Origin: Desmonostoc muscorum FACHB-395
GTDB lineage: Bacteria; Cyanobacteriota; Cyanobacteriia; Cyanobacteriales; Nostocaceae
Assembly (NCBI RefSeq): GCF_014698035.1
Contig: NZ_JACJSF010000016.1
Span: forward strand, 1-64,000
Direction of reading: 5' to 3'
Length of the DNA: 64,000 nt
Made by a program: the position numbers and the translations under genes. Below, piece by piece: positions 8,350 to 17,107 of this stretch. The notes under the pieces are model-generated. The model searched no databases and was not told where the DNA came from. It was given only the letters and a program-made list of their open reading frames with translations. How positions within the stretch are numbered: the first letter of the stretch is position 1; the number at the start of each line of letters is the position of its first letter.

Positions 8350-8895
8350 TTAATCAAATACTTCAGCAGTTCTCAAAGGTTTCCCGGCTTGGTCTTTAGC
8401 TGATAAAATCGGTGGCGCACTTAAGGGCCAATCTATCGCTAAATCTGGATCATTCCATAAAATTGTGCGATCGCCTTGGGGTGCGTAGTAATCTGTAGCT
8501 TTATAGAGAACTTCGGCTATTTCTGAAAGTACAAGAAACCCGTGAGCAAAGCCTGGTGGTATCCACAGTAGACGTTTGTTCTCAGCACTGAGTTCATAAC
8601 CCACCCATTTACCGAAGGTAGCTGAACTTTTTCTAATATCTACAGCTACGTCAAAGATAGTGCCAACAATAGCTCGGACAAGTTTACCTTGGGGTTGTTG
8701 AATTTGGTAATGCAATCCCCGCAAAACGTTTTGTTTAGAGCAAGAGTGGTTATCTTGGACAAAGTTGGTAATAATACCAGTATCTTGGGCAAATTTTCGA
8801 TCGTTGTAGGCTTCAAAAAAGAACCCGCGATCGTCTGCAAATACTTTGGGTTCGAGTTGTATAACTTCGGGAATTTTGGTATGTACAATACTCAT
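8350..8895 (-). CDS. rfbC: dTDP-4-dehydrorhamnose 3,5-epimerase
   Basis: A 181-residue cupin-fold epimerase for the third step of dTDP-L-rhamnose synthesis. Markers: EPKVFADDRGFFFE near the start, NHSCSKQNVLRGLHYQ with catalytic His at about 62, and the substrate-loop region IPPGFAHGFLVL. The ATG at 8893-8895 is used; an in-frame TTG one codon earlier is less likely. Neighbours rfbA upstream and rfbD downstream form the dTDP-rhamnose set. rfbB (dTDP-glucose 4,6-dehydratase) is not in this window and must be elsewhere. Confidence 0.95.
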   Translation of the reverse strand: MSIVHTKIPEVIQLEPKVFADDRGFFFEAYNDRKFAQDTGIITNFVQDNHSCSKQNVLRGLHYQIQQPQGKLVRAIVGTIFDVAVDIRKSSATFGKWVGYELSAENKRLLWIPPGFAHGFLVLSEIAEVLYKATDYYAPQGDRTILWNDPDLAIDWPLSAPPILSAKDQAGKPLRTAEVFD

Positions 8896-9011
8896 CAATA
8901 TTATTTCGAGTAACCCACCACAGTGTTAATTGTGAGAGTAATTTAATGCTTGTATTTTACAGCTAGCAGGTAACACTTCGACCGTGGTTTTTCCTCTTTT
9001 CAACAAGTAAA

Positions 9012-10088
9012 TCAGGTTAGTTCAATTTGACAGTCATCGCCAATTAGAAATCGCAAGGCTTTGGGGCGGCGAGGTGCAAGAGTCAATTGTGCCCGTTGCC
9101 CAATGACACTATCAATAATGCGCTGATGAATTCCGGCAATTTTAGCGCCTTCTAAAATCACGCTGTGTTCTAAATCAGTATCAATGAGTGTCGCATTGTT
9201 GGCAATGCTACTATAAGGGCCAATAAAGCAGTTTTCTAAATGACAATTGCTACCAATGACTACTGGCCCCCGAATTGTGCAGTTAATTACTTTAGATTTT
9301 GCCCCGATTTGGACTCGTCCAATAATTTGACTTTGGGCATCGATTTCGCCAAGAACTGATGCTGTCAGATAGGTATCGAGAATTAATCGGTTAGCTTCTA
9401 ATAAGTCATCTTTTTTACCAGTGTCAAGCCACCAGCCTTGAAGATTATATGCTAAAACTTGCTTATTCTGATTAATTAGGTATTGAATAGCATCAGTAAT
9501 TTCTAGTTCGCCTCTGGCAGAAGGTTGGATATTTGCGATCGCATCAAAGATGAGGTGAGAAAAGAAATAAACCCCTACTAATGCCAGATTTGAAGGAGGA
9601 ACTTTGGGTTTTTCAATTAACTGTAATACCCGTCCTGTATCATCTACCTCAGCTACACCAAAGGCGCTAGGGTTGGCAACTGAACGCAAGAGAATCAGAG
9701 CATCTGGCTGTTGTTGACTAAATTGTTGCAGAAAGTAACGTAACTCACCTAGTTGAATCAGGTTATCGCCCAAATACATGACAAAGGGAGAATTTTCTAA
9801 AAAGGGATGGGCAATTTGGACGGCGTGAGCAAGTCCGAGTGGCTGCTCTTGTACGATGTAGGTGATGTTTGCTCCAAAGTATTCTCCATTTCCGGTTTTC
9901 CCTTGGACTTCTGCCCCAGTTTCCGGGCTGATGATAATACCAATATCAGTAATCCCAGCAGCGACCATTTCTTCAATGCCATACCATAAAACAGGTTTAT
10001 TAGCAACTGGCACGAGTTGTTTGGCTCCGCTATAAGTTAGGGGACGTAGGCGTGTACCTTTACCGCCAGAAAGAATTAGTGCTTTCAT
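9012..10088 (-). CDS. rfbA: Glucose-1-phosphate thymidylyltransferase, long form
   Basis: A 358-residue nucleotidyltransferase making dTDP-glucose, the entry step of dTDP-rhamnose synthesis. The N-terminal catalytic domain has LSGGKGTRLRPLT (6-18), the metal-site YLGDN, and EKPKVPPSN. The C-terminal part from about 245 has hexapeptide-like strands (KVINCTIRGPVVIGSNCHLE), a left-handed beta helix. This is the long form, as opposed to the roughly 290-residue RmlA. It begins the rfbA-C-D subset, downstream of a GT4 glycosyltransferase in the same direction. Confidence 0.92.
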   Translation of the reverse strand: MKALILSGGKGTRLRPLTYSGAKQLVPVANKPVLWYGIEEMVAAGITDIGIIISPETGAEVQGKTGNGEYFGANITYIVQEQPLGLAHAVQIAHPFLENSPFVMYLGDNLIQLGELRYFLQQFSQQQPDALILLRSVANPSAFGVAEVDDTGRVLQLIEKPKVPPSNLALVGVYFFSHLIFDAIANIQPSARGELEITDAIQYLINQNKQVLAYNLQGWWLDTGKKDDLLEANRLILDTYLTASVLGEIDAQSQIIGRVQIGAKSKVINCTIRGPVVIGSNCHLENCFIGPYSSIANNATLIDTDLEHSVILEGAKIAGIHQRIIDSVIGQRAQLTLAPRRPKALRFLIGDDCQIELT

Positions 10089-10175
10089 AGGGATTGAGGA
10101 TTAATATATGAGTCAATAGTCAAGATAATCTGAAATCTGGACAAAATCCTAAATACTGGTATCTAAAGTTATTTT

Positions 10176-11246
10176 TTATATGTAACGGGATAATACTTCG
10201 ACGGTTGCTTTTCCTGTTTTTTCCCAACTGAATTGTTGAGAATGAGTGATGCCCTGGCTAGAAAGGTGCGATCGCAAACCCGAATCAGTTGCGATCGCCT
10301 GCATCGCCTCTGTAATTTCTCCAGTGTTGTATGGATCGATCAGAATCGCCGCGTCTCCAGCAACCTCTGGTAGGGAGGAGAGATTGGAGGTGATGACGGG
10401 AGTACCACAAGCCATTGCTTCGAGGACAGGTAAACCAAAGCCTTCCCAGAGACTGGGGAAAACCAGAGCGATCGCTTCATTGATGATTTTTGGCAATTCG
10501 CTGTAAGGAATATAATCTAGGAACTTGACTTGATTAGTTATGCCTAGTTCTGCAACTTGCGCTATTAAACTTGGGGTGTAACGTGCGTCAGTCGGCCCTG
10601 CTAACCACAATTCGTAATCTTTGTAATTAGGCAGTGCGGCAAAGGCGGTAATTAAACGTTCAGGATTTTTGTAAGGATTATGCCGTCCCAAATAAAGGAA
10701 ATAGTTTTGTGTGGATAAATCCAAGCAAAGAAAATTCTTTATATCATACGCTAGTGGAATCGCAGTGATTTTTTCTTCAGAAACTCCCAAAAAACTGTTT
10801 AAATCCTGAGCCGTTGCCATTGAATTACAAATAACGTGTTTTGATTGTTGTATTACAGCACGAATATAATAACTACAATAAAGTCGCTGTGTTATGGAAA
10901 ACCATTGTGGAAATCTTAAAGGAATTAAATCATGAACAGTAACAACATAAGGGCAGGAAGAAAATAAAGGAGCCTCTGGGATCGGAGAAAATAATAATGT
11001 AGACTTCATCTGTTTATAAAGACTTGGCAGTTTTAATTGTGTCCATAGCAGACGCTTTAAGTTCCCTTTTATACCAAAATCTGTTGTCATACCTGATGGT
11101 GATTGATGACATTTAATTCCAGAAATTTCTATTGGACTTAATACATCAATATCTAATTTTTTTAGTTCTTTTAATAAATTCAAGCTATAACTTAACCAAC
11201 CTGTCGGCTGTGCCGGAGCGAAAGATAGATTTGCCAGTATGGGCAT
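10176..11246 (-). CDS. GT4-type glycosyltransferase (family 1 fold)
   Basis: A 356-residue GT-B enzyme. Nucleotide-sugar site FLYLGRHNPYKNPERLI near 185, followed by FPSLWEGFGLPVLEAMACG with the E-x7-E motif near 265 and ITSNLSSLPEVAGDAAILID. The family transfers a sugar from a nucleotide donor to a growing glycan at the cytoplasmic side. With rfbACD just downstream and rhamnosyltransferase-like GT2 genes upstream, mannosyl or rhamnosyl transfer is likely, but the donor cannot be read from sequence. Confidence 0.88.
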   Translation of the reverse strand: MPILANLSFAPAQPTGWLSYSLNLLKELKKLDIDVLSPIEISGIKCHQSPSGMTTDFGIKGNLKRLLWTQLKLPSLYKQMKSTLLFSPIPEAPLFSSCPYVVTVHDLIPLRFPQWFSITQRLYCSYYIRAVIQQSKHVICNSMATAQDLNSFLGVSEEKITAIPLAYDIKNFLCLDLSTQNYFLYLGRHNPYKNPERLITAFAALPNYKDYELWLAGPTDARYTPSLIAQVAELGITNQVKFLDYIPYSELPKIINEAIALVFPSLWEGFGLPVLEAMACGTPVITSNLSSLPEVAGDAAILIDPYNTGEITEAMQAIATDSGLRSHLSSQGITHSQQFSWEKTGKATVEVLSRYI

Positions 11247-11264
11247 AATAAAATCCCTATATTA

Positions 11265-12182
11265 TTAATTAGATACAGATACTTTAACGGCATTTTTTTT
11301 TATAGTAAATAACAAAACAATAATTTTTAGACTGTTAGGATTAGCTGTAGTTATAAATTCACCAAAAAATTTATAAAAAAGATATACGCGTAACAGTAGT
11401 TGTTCCCAGATAGGACGATGCTTTTGATAAAAATAAATCTGGCTACGTCTATATTCAATAGACATTGCATTAGCAACTTTCTGTATCGAATATCCTTTCA
11501 AATGAATCAAAGATACATGAGGTGTGTAGATAATTTTATATCCTTGATACTGCGCTCTTTGGCATAAATCTGATTCTTCAAAATACATGAAAAAATTTTC
11601 GTCAAATCCGCCTAATTCATGAAATAAACTTGAGCGAATAAAAAAAGCAGCCCCTACAACAATATCGACTTCTCGAATTTCTTGAAATTTCTGTTCAATC
11701 AAATGTTGCTGAGAGATATTTTGATAAGCTTTATGAAGCTGACGAGCTTGATATTCACCCTTAATTCCTAATGCTGGCGAAACAGAAATTTGTAAGCTTC
11801 CATCTGGATTTAGCAGTTTTGGGCCAATAATTCCTACTTGCGGGTCTGCTTGCATCAATTCAATTAAAGGTGGTATAATATTACTGTTAAGTACAGTATC
11901 AGTATTTAATAAAAATAAGAATTCTCCACTAGCAAGTTTTGCACCTGCATTATTCCCTGCTCCAAAACCTCTATTTTCTAGCTGTTTAACTAAGCGAATT
12001 TGGGGATAATTTGCCTCAACTAATTCAGCACTGCCGTCACTAGAAGCATTGTCTACAAGAATGATTTCATGGTTAGGTATATCAATAAATTTTTGTATAG
12101 AGTCTAAGCAATCAGGTAGAATATTTACTCCATTATAGTTAACTAAAATAATCGATACTGAGATAGGTTTTTGCTGATTCAT
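11265..12182 (-). CDS. GT2 glycosyltransferase, rhamnosyltransferase-like
   Basis: A 305-residue GT-A enzyme. SIILVNYNGVNILPDCLDSI near 10-29, VDNASSDGSAELV, and LLNTDTVL carrying the metal-binding acidic motif; a later FMYFEESDLCQRAQYQGY matches WbbL-like rhamnosyltransferases. Its start overlaps the stop of the upstream GT2 by four bases (ATGA), indicating translational coupling. dTDP-rhamnose made by the nearby rfb enzymes is the likely donor. Confidence 0.87.
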   Translation of the reverse strand: MNQQKPISVSIILVNYNGVNILPDCLDSIQKFIDIPNHEIILVDNASSDGSAELVEANYPQIRLVKQLENRGFGAGNNAGAKLASGEFLFLLNTDTVLNSNIIPPLIELMQADPQVGIIGPKLLNPDGSLQISVSPALGIKGEYQARQLHKAYQNISQQHLIEQKFQEIREVDIVVGAAFFIRSSLFHELGGFDENFFMYFEESDLCQRAQYQGYKIIYTPHVSLIHLKGYSIQKVANAMSIEYRRSQIYFYQKHRPIWEQLLLRVYLFYKFFGEFITTANPNSLKIIVLLFTIKKNAVKVSVSN

Positions 12183-13207
12183 TTTTTTGGGATATTGCTC
12201 TTATTCATTTTAAATCTGGGCAACACCTTGAAGATATAATTTTGAACTCGTTGAATATCGAATAAAATTTTAAAAATCAAAATTCGTAGTGCTATACCTT
12301 CAGAATGATATCCAGCTTTTAAACTTTGATAACAAAGCTTAAGAATACCCAAACCAAAATCTAAGCGGCGCTCGTCAAAGGGATTATACCAGTTTGAATT
12401 GAATTGTTGGTAAAATCTAGCTTGAAATACTTTACTCAACTTAGAGTGAACTATATAGCTTTTACCTGTAATTTTAGATTTTTTACTGAACCAGAGCATA
12501 AATTCAGTATAAAAATTACCAGCATTTTGCATTGCTCCTACTGCATTGCAACTATGAAATCTATAGCGGACTAATGGTTGGCGAATATGAGCAATTTTAC
12601 CTTTTTGAATTGCCACCAATGCTACCCACCAATCATGATGCCAACCAATTTCATCTTGTTGGGGAAAGGGTAGAATATAAGGAACTAGAGAACTAGAAAA
12701 TAACAAAGAGCATCCTGTCACGACATTACGAAGTAGTAACAATTCTACCGTGGTTTTTTCGGGATTACGTCCTTCAAAATCCCAAGTAGAAGGATTGATA
12801 GTTTGGTCATCACTGTTTATTAACTCCAAATCAGAATGAACCAATAGTGCGTGTTCAGCACGTAAAGTTTTTAGCAATACTTCTAGCTTTTCAGGCTGCC
12901 AAATATCATCTTGGTCGGAGAAGCTTATGGCTGTAACTGTGTGGTCTTGAATACAGTATTCCAAACCCCTTTCAAAATTATAGTAATGTTTAAGATTATC
13001 GCTGTGAAAATGAAAAATAAACCGTGAATCATTTCCGATAATTTTTTTAATTGCAGTTTGATATTCAGGTTGCGAGCAGTCATCAACAATATGACAAACC
13101 CAATTGTACCAAGTCTGATTTTGAATGGACTGGATCTGTTTCTGAAAATATTCAAGCTGAGGATTATAGGTTGCTAAAACAATACCGATTTTTTCTTGAG
13201 CCTGCAT
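12179..13207 (-). CDS. GT2 glycosyltransferase
   Basis: A 342-residue GT-A enzyme. KIGIVLATYNPQLEYFQKQI near 6, HIVDDCSQPE, and ISFSDQDDIWQPEKLEVLL around 97 with the DQDD acidic motif. The arrangement resembles rhamnan-synthesis RfbF/RgpB-type transferases and the GT2 part of the 902-residue protein encoded further upstream (ALSDQDDYW). The C-terminal 100 residues are basic, suiting membrane association. ATGA overlap with the next gene. Confidence 0.86.
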   Translation of the reverse strand: MQAQEKIGIVLATYNPQLEYFQKQIQSIQNQTWYNWVCHIVDDCSQPEYQTAIKKIIGNDSRFIFHFHSDNLKHYYNFERGLEYCIQDHTVTAISFSDQDDIWQPEKLEVLLKTLRAEHALLVHSDLELINSDDQTINPSTWDFEGRNPEKTTVELLLLRNVVTGCSLLFSSSLVPYILPFPQQDEIGWHHDWWVALVAIQKGKIAHIRQPLVRYRFHSCNAVGAMQNAGNFYTEFMLWFSKKSKITGKSYIVHSKLSKVFQARFYQQFNSNWYNPFDERRLDFGLGILKLCYQSLKAGYHSEGIALRILIFKILFDIQRVQNYIFKVLPRFKMNKSNIPKK

Positions 13208-13550
13208 TTAAGTTTAATTTATTTTGGCATAACGAGATGGGCAACTTTTATTAAAGTATAATTTTAAAGGTAAGGTGAGGATAAGTTTCATAAATTTTTA
13301 CTCTGCTATTCTTTTACTCAAAATTATTTGGTATTGCATAACAATAATATGAATTAGAGTGAATATTCATGTAATATCCACGTTGTAATTCAAACCATAA
13401 TCGTAAAATAAATTGTTAGTTTATTATCTCAAGTATCGTTGTATTTGAATGCAAGGGAAAGCCCCCGCAAGAATATGGCGATAGCTACGCCCACCGCAGG
13501 CATTGAATAATTTATATTGTGATTCAGCAACGCCTGATTTTTATACTAGT
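13208..13550. other. Intergenic region between the GT2 gene and the epimerase gene
   Basis: AT-rich, 343 bp. Positions about 13455-13505 carry a Nostoc-type dispersed palindromic repeat (GCGATAGCTACGCCC with flanking GGGAAAGCCCCCG). It could hold an internal promoter for the lower half of the glycan operon. No open frame. Confidence 0.5.
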
Positions 13551-14618
13551 TTAGTTTGTTTTCCTAGATGCTTGGGCATAATAAATCTCTTCTAGTATCT
13601 GTTGAAGATTATACTTATATTCCCATATTGGATAGTGAGAGCGGAACTTTCTTACATCTGAAATATACCAGATATGATCACCAGAGCGGTTCTCATCTGT
13701 ATAGATGTATTTCAGCTTTTTACCTACGATGTTTTCGCAAATTGAGATTGCTTCTAACATAGAACAATTACTATGCCGAGAACCCCCAATATTATAAACC
13801 TCTCCACATCTAGGATTTTGATAAAAATAGTAAAAGGCATTAACTAAATCATAACTATGTATATTATCTCTAACCTGTTTGCCTTGATAGCCAAATATGG
13901 TGTAAGTTTGACCAGTGATAGTACATTTCATTAAGTACGCTAGAAAACCGTGCAACTGAGCGCCACAATGGTTTGGTCCAGTAAGACAACCTCCTCTAAA
14001 GGTAGCAGTCTTCATACCGAAGTATTTACCATATTCTTGAACTAGTATATCTGCGGCAATTTTAGAAGCGCCAAATAGAGAATGTTTGGAGTTGTCAATT
14101 GTCATTGACTCATCAATGCCTTCTATATATTGATGATTTGGTTCAATCTCCCAGCGAGTTTCTAACTCCTGCAAGGGTAGATAATTAGGAGTATCGCCAT
14201 AGACTTTATTGGTTGAGGTAAATATAAAAATTGCATCAGGGCAGTATTGCCGAGTTGCTTCTAGTAATACTAAAGTACCGTTGGCATTAACCGTAAAATC
14301 TGTATGAGGGTCTTTTGCTGCCCAGTCATGAGATGGTTGTGCTGCTGTATGAATAATAAGAGAAATATCAGAGGAATATTCTTGAAATAGGTTTTCTACT
14401 GCGGAGCGATCGCGGATATCAATGTCATAGTGATGATAGGTATCACTATATTTATCTTCTAGGATACGACGATTCCAGTCTGTGGAAGCAGATTCACCAA
14501 AAAATACCGCTCGCATATTATTATCGATACCCACAACGTGAAAACCGTTTTCGACAAAGAAATGAACTGATTCTGAACCTATTAGACCAGAGGAACCAGT
14601 AATTAAAACGGTGGGCAT
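13551..14618 (-). CDS. SDR nucleotide-sugar epimerase-like protein (CDP-paratose 2-epimerase family) with FxxxK active site
   Basis: A 355-residue extended SDR. NAD site GSSGLIGSE at 8-16 and [12 protein letters not shown]. The region [20 protein letters not shown] is characteristic of the CDP-paratose 2-epimerase (TyvE) group. The catalytic YxxxK is replaced by FGASK in [13 protein letters not shown] recall this Phe in a subgroup, so it is probably not an error, but it bears on whether the protein is a normal epimerase. No CDP-paratose synthesis genes are present, so the substrate is unknown. The next gene upstream is a second SDR that does keep YGTTK, and the two may act together. Confidence 0.82.
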   Translation of the reverse strand: MPTVLITGSSGLIGSESVHFFVENGFHVVGIDNNMRAVFFGESASTDWNRRILEDKYSDTYHHYDIDIRDRSAVENLFQEYSSDISLIIHTAAQPSHDWAAKDPHTDFTVNANGTLVLLEATRQYCPDAIFIFTSTNKVYGDTPNYLPLQELETRWEIEPNHQYIEGIDESMTIDNSKHSLFGASKIAADILVQEYGKYFGMKTATFRGGCLTGPNHCGAQLHGFLAYLMKCTITGQTYTIFGYQGKQVRDNIHSYDLVNAFYYFYQNPRCGEVYNIGGSRHSNCSMLEAISICENIVGKKLKYIYTDENRSGDHIWYISDVRKFRSHYPIWEYKYNLQQILEEIYYAQASRKTN

Positions 14619-14654
14619 AATGATTTTGACTCACCTCATAGTACAAACAACAGT

Positions 14655-15722
14655 TTAGGATAAAATGGGCTTTAAGATTGTTTCATACTCAATAATCCAG
14701 TTATAAATATCTCTAAGACTTTTTTCGGGATTCATAATTGGTTTCCATCCAGTCTTAGAGCTTATCTTGGAAGAATCTGTAATATAAATAGGGATATCCC
14801 CTTGTCTAGCTATTTCTTCTGATTTGATAGGAATAGATTTACCAGTGATTGTCTCGCATAGTATAGTAGTCTCTAATAGAGATAGACTATTATCAGCACC
14901 TCCACCGACATTTAAAACATCTCCATCTAGTTCTGAAAAATGTTCTAACTGATAATTAATCAAACTTAACAAATCCTCAATGTGCAATAAATCTCTAACT
15001 TGTTTACCTGTACCGCCATAGCCTATGTAACTTAAAGATTTTTCAAAATAGTGTGCAGCTAACCACAAAACAAAAACACCTTGGTCAACTTTACCCATTT
15101 GCCAAGGGCCTGTAATTACACCACAACGGTTGACTATTGCCTGAATACCATAAGCTTGCCGATACTCTTCGATTAGCATTTCTGAGGCAAGTTTAGTAGT
15201 ACCATATAGAGAACGATAGCTTTGAAGTGGGAATTCCTCCGCTATACCAAGATGAGATACTCCGGGTATTGTCTGTTCAACAGCAATGCTAAAGCGGGTT
15301 GGTAGTTCTACTAAATTAATTGATTTAAGTGTTTCAATAGGATAAACACGACTGGTGGATAGAAAAAGCAAACGAGCTTGAATTTGTCTAGCTAATTCCA
15401 GAACATTAATAGTTCCTATTAAATTTGTTTGCAGGACGTATTGTGGAGAAGCAAATCCTGCAAGCACAGAAGGTTCAGCAGAACAATCAATAATGGTATC
15501 GACGTTAAAGATTCCAGGGTCTAAATCGTTAGAAGAGCGAATATCTCCATGAATAAAGTCAATTCCTAAATTTTTTAGTCTAGGAATATTTAATTCTGAA
15601 CCACGCCTTCGAAGATTATCAAAACATATAATTTCCCACTGAGAATAATGCTTTTTTAGATTAATTGCTAAGGAACTGCCCACAAAACCAGCTCCTCCTA
15701 AAATCAGAATTTTCTCAGCCAT
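14655..15722 (-). CDS. SDR nucleotide-sugar epimerase/dehydratase-like protein
   Basis: A 355-residue extended SDR with GGAGFVGSS at 9-17, FDNLRRRGSE, DCSAEPSVLAG, STSRVYPIETLKS and catalytic YGTTKLASE. TyvE-like features (NLRRRGSE, AEPSV) place it in the CDP-paratose-2-epimerase group. It is nearly the same length as the neighbouring FxxxK protein and probably a distant paralogue. Its start overlaps the GtrA-GT2 stop by eight bases. It most likely alters a nucleotide sugar for this glycan; the exact sugar is not readable. Confidence 0.83.
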   Translation of the reverse strand: MAEKILILGGAGFVGSSLAINLKKHYSQWEIICFDNLRRRGSELNIPRLKNLGIDFIHGDIRSSNDLDPGIFNVDTIIDCSAEPSVLAGFASPQYVLQTNLIGTINVLELARQIQARLLFLSTSRVYPIETLKSINLVELPTRFSIAVEQTIPGVSHLGIAEEFPLQSYRSLYGTTKLASEMLIEEYRQAYGIQAIVNRCGVITGPWQMGKVDQGVFVLWLAAHYFEKSLSYIGYGGTGKQVRDLLHIEDLLSLINYQLEHFSELDGDVLNVGGGADNSLSLLETTILCETITGKSIPIKSEEIARQGDIPIYITDSSKISSKTGWKPIMNPEKSLRDIYNWIIEYETILKPILS

Positions 15723-17040
15723 TTGATTTCAACCTTTGATTTACTACCAGTTTATTTTTGCTTAGATGATAATCTCCGCGTGATAAATGTTTTTCTAGCC
15801 AGATATAGAGAACTATAAACAAATATCGACTGCCCATTTCTTTTAGCTTTAGCTTAGAAACTCCTGTAGTTCTATTCCTCCAGGTAATAGGAATAGTTGT
15901 ATAAGAATACCCTCTTGCTATGGCTTTTAGTGGTATCTCTACTGTTAAATTGAAATGATGAGATACTAATGGGGAGATACCTTCAATAACTTCTTGACGA
16001 TAAATTTTAAAGGCATTAGTAGTGTCGTTAAATTTCAAGCCAAATAGTATCTGAATGAAAAAATTAGCCAAGCGATTTACAATTAATTTATGACTGGGAT
16101 AGTCAATTACTTTACCGCCTTTAATAAAGCGAGAACCAAAAACACAATCATAGCCCTCTTGAAGTTTATGGTAGTAAGATACGATGTCTTCTGGTGCATC
16201 TGAACTATCTGCCATAACAACCGCTACAGCATCACCTATAAAATTTTCTAACCCACAGCGAACTGCAAAGCCAAAGCCGTTAGGATAATAATTATTGACA
16301 TAACGCAGCTTATTATTTTGAAAATTCATCTGCTGTAATAGTTCTTCTGTTTTATCTTTGCTGTTATCGTTAACAACTAAAATTTCGTAATCTATTTTTT
16401 CTTGTTCCAAAACCTTGCTAATAGTATCAACAGTTTGAACTATGCAGTCTTCTTCATTGTAGGCTGGAATTACTATTGATAAAGTCTTGACAGATTTTGA
16501 AGTATCTATCGTTATTGACTCATCTTTTCTGAAGCTAGAATTTACTGATAGGGCTGGAGCCAATGATTCTGGGTAATATGTAACTGATATTTTTTCTGCC
16601 TGTGAATTTTTATGATTTTTTGCTGTTGGGGTTTTAAATACAAAGCGATCGCTAATCAGATAATTAATTGATGCGCTCAAAAGTGCGCCTATTAAAGTAT
16701 TGATGGCATAGTTAATTCTCAACCAATCTAAAATAGGAAAGATAAATAAAATGCGAGTAATAACTGCAACTCCAGCCGAAACATGATAGAGAGGAAGTTG
16801 TCGTAAAAAAACTTCTCTAATATTCCAAATACCCCCAGTCCAAACCCAAGTTCGGTATATAAAAAAACTAAATATTAGGGAGATTTCAATTGAAATTACA
16901 TTCGCTATATTACGCAAAAAAGGTGTATTGAATCCTAGCTTTTCAATTATTAAATAAATAAGCGCTAAATTTAAGGCTGCTGCTAACCCGCCACCTAGTA
17001 AAAACTTTAGTATTTTTGAGCGAAACATTTTTTTTAGCAT
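15715..17040 (-). CDS. GtrA-like membrane domain fused to GT2 (polyprenyl-phosphate sugar synthase-like)
   Basis: A 441-residue fusion. Residues about 8-140 form a four-helix GtrA-like domain (FLLGGGLAAALNLALIYLII at the first helix, then NYLISDRFVF). After a polar linker, residues about 183-430 are a dolichol-phosphate-mannose-synthase-type GT2: SIVIPAYNEEDCI, VVNDNSKDKTEELL, VVMADSSDAPED and GSRFIKGGKV. Such enzymes load a sugar onto a lipid phosphate, and GtrA proteins help flip it. In the fusions I know, the GtrA-like domain comes after the GT2; here it comes first. It would supply lipid-linked sugar to the GT-C-like protein encoded just upstream. Confidence 0.85.
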   Translation of the reverse strand: MLKKMFRSKILKFLLGGGLAAALNLALIYLIIEKLGFNTPFLRNIANVISIEISLIFSFFIYRTWVWTGGIWNIREVFLRQLPLYHVSAGVAVITRILFIFPILDWLRINYAINTLIGALLSASINYLISDRFVFKTPTAKNHKNSQAEKISVTYYPESLAPALSVNSSFRKDESITIDTSKSVKTLSIVIPAYNEEDCIVQTVDTISKVLEQEKIDYEILVVNDNSKDKTEELLQQMNFQNNKLRYVNNYYPNGFGFAVRCGLENFIGDAVAVVMADSSDAPEDIVSYYHKLQEGYDCVFGSRFIKGGKVIDYPSHKLIVNRLANFFIQILFGLKFNDTTNAFKIYRQEVIEGISPLVSHHFNLTVEIPLKAIARGYSYTTIPITWRNRTTGVSKLKLKEMGSRYLFIVLYIWLEKHLSRGDYHLSKNKLVVNQRLKSNG

Positions 17041-17107
17041 TTTGGCTCTATTACTCCCTTTATGCTCTCAATAATAAATGTAATGGTTTCTAACCTAGGT
17101 TTCTTTT

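Noticed and set aside
13551-14618. Naming the SDR as CDP-tyvelose/paratose epimerase
   Set aside because: Family resemblance is good, but the catalytic Tyr is missing and no CDP-paratose pathway genes are nearby.
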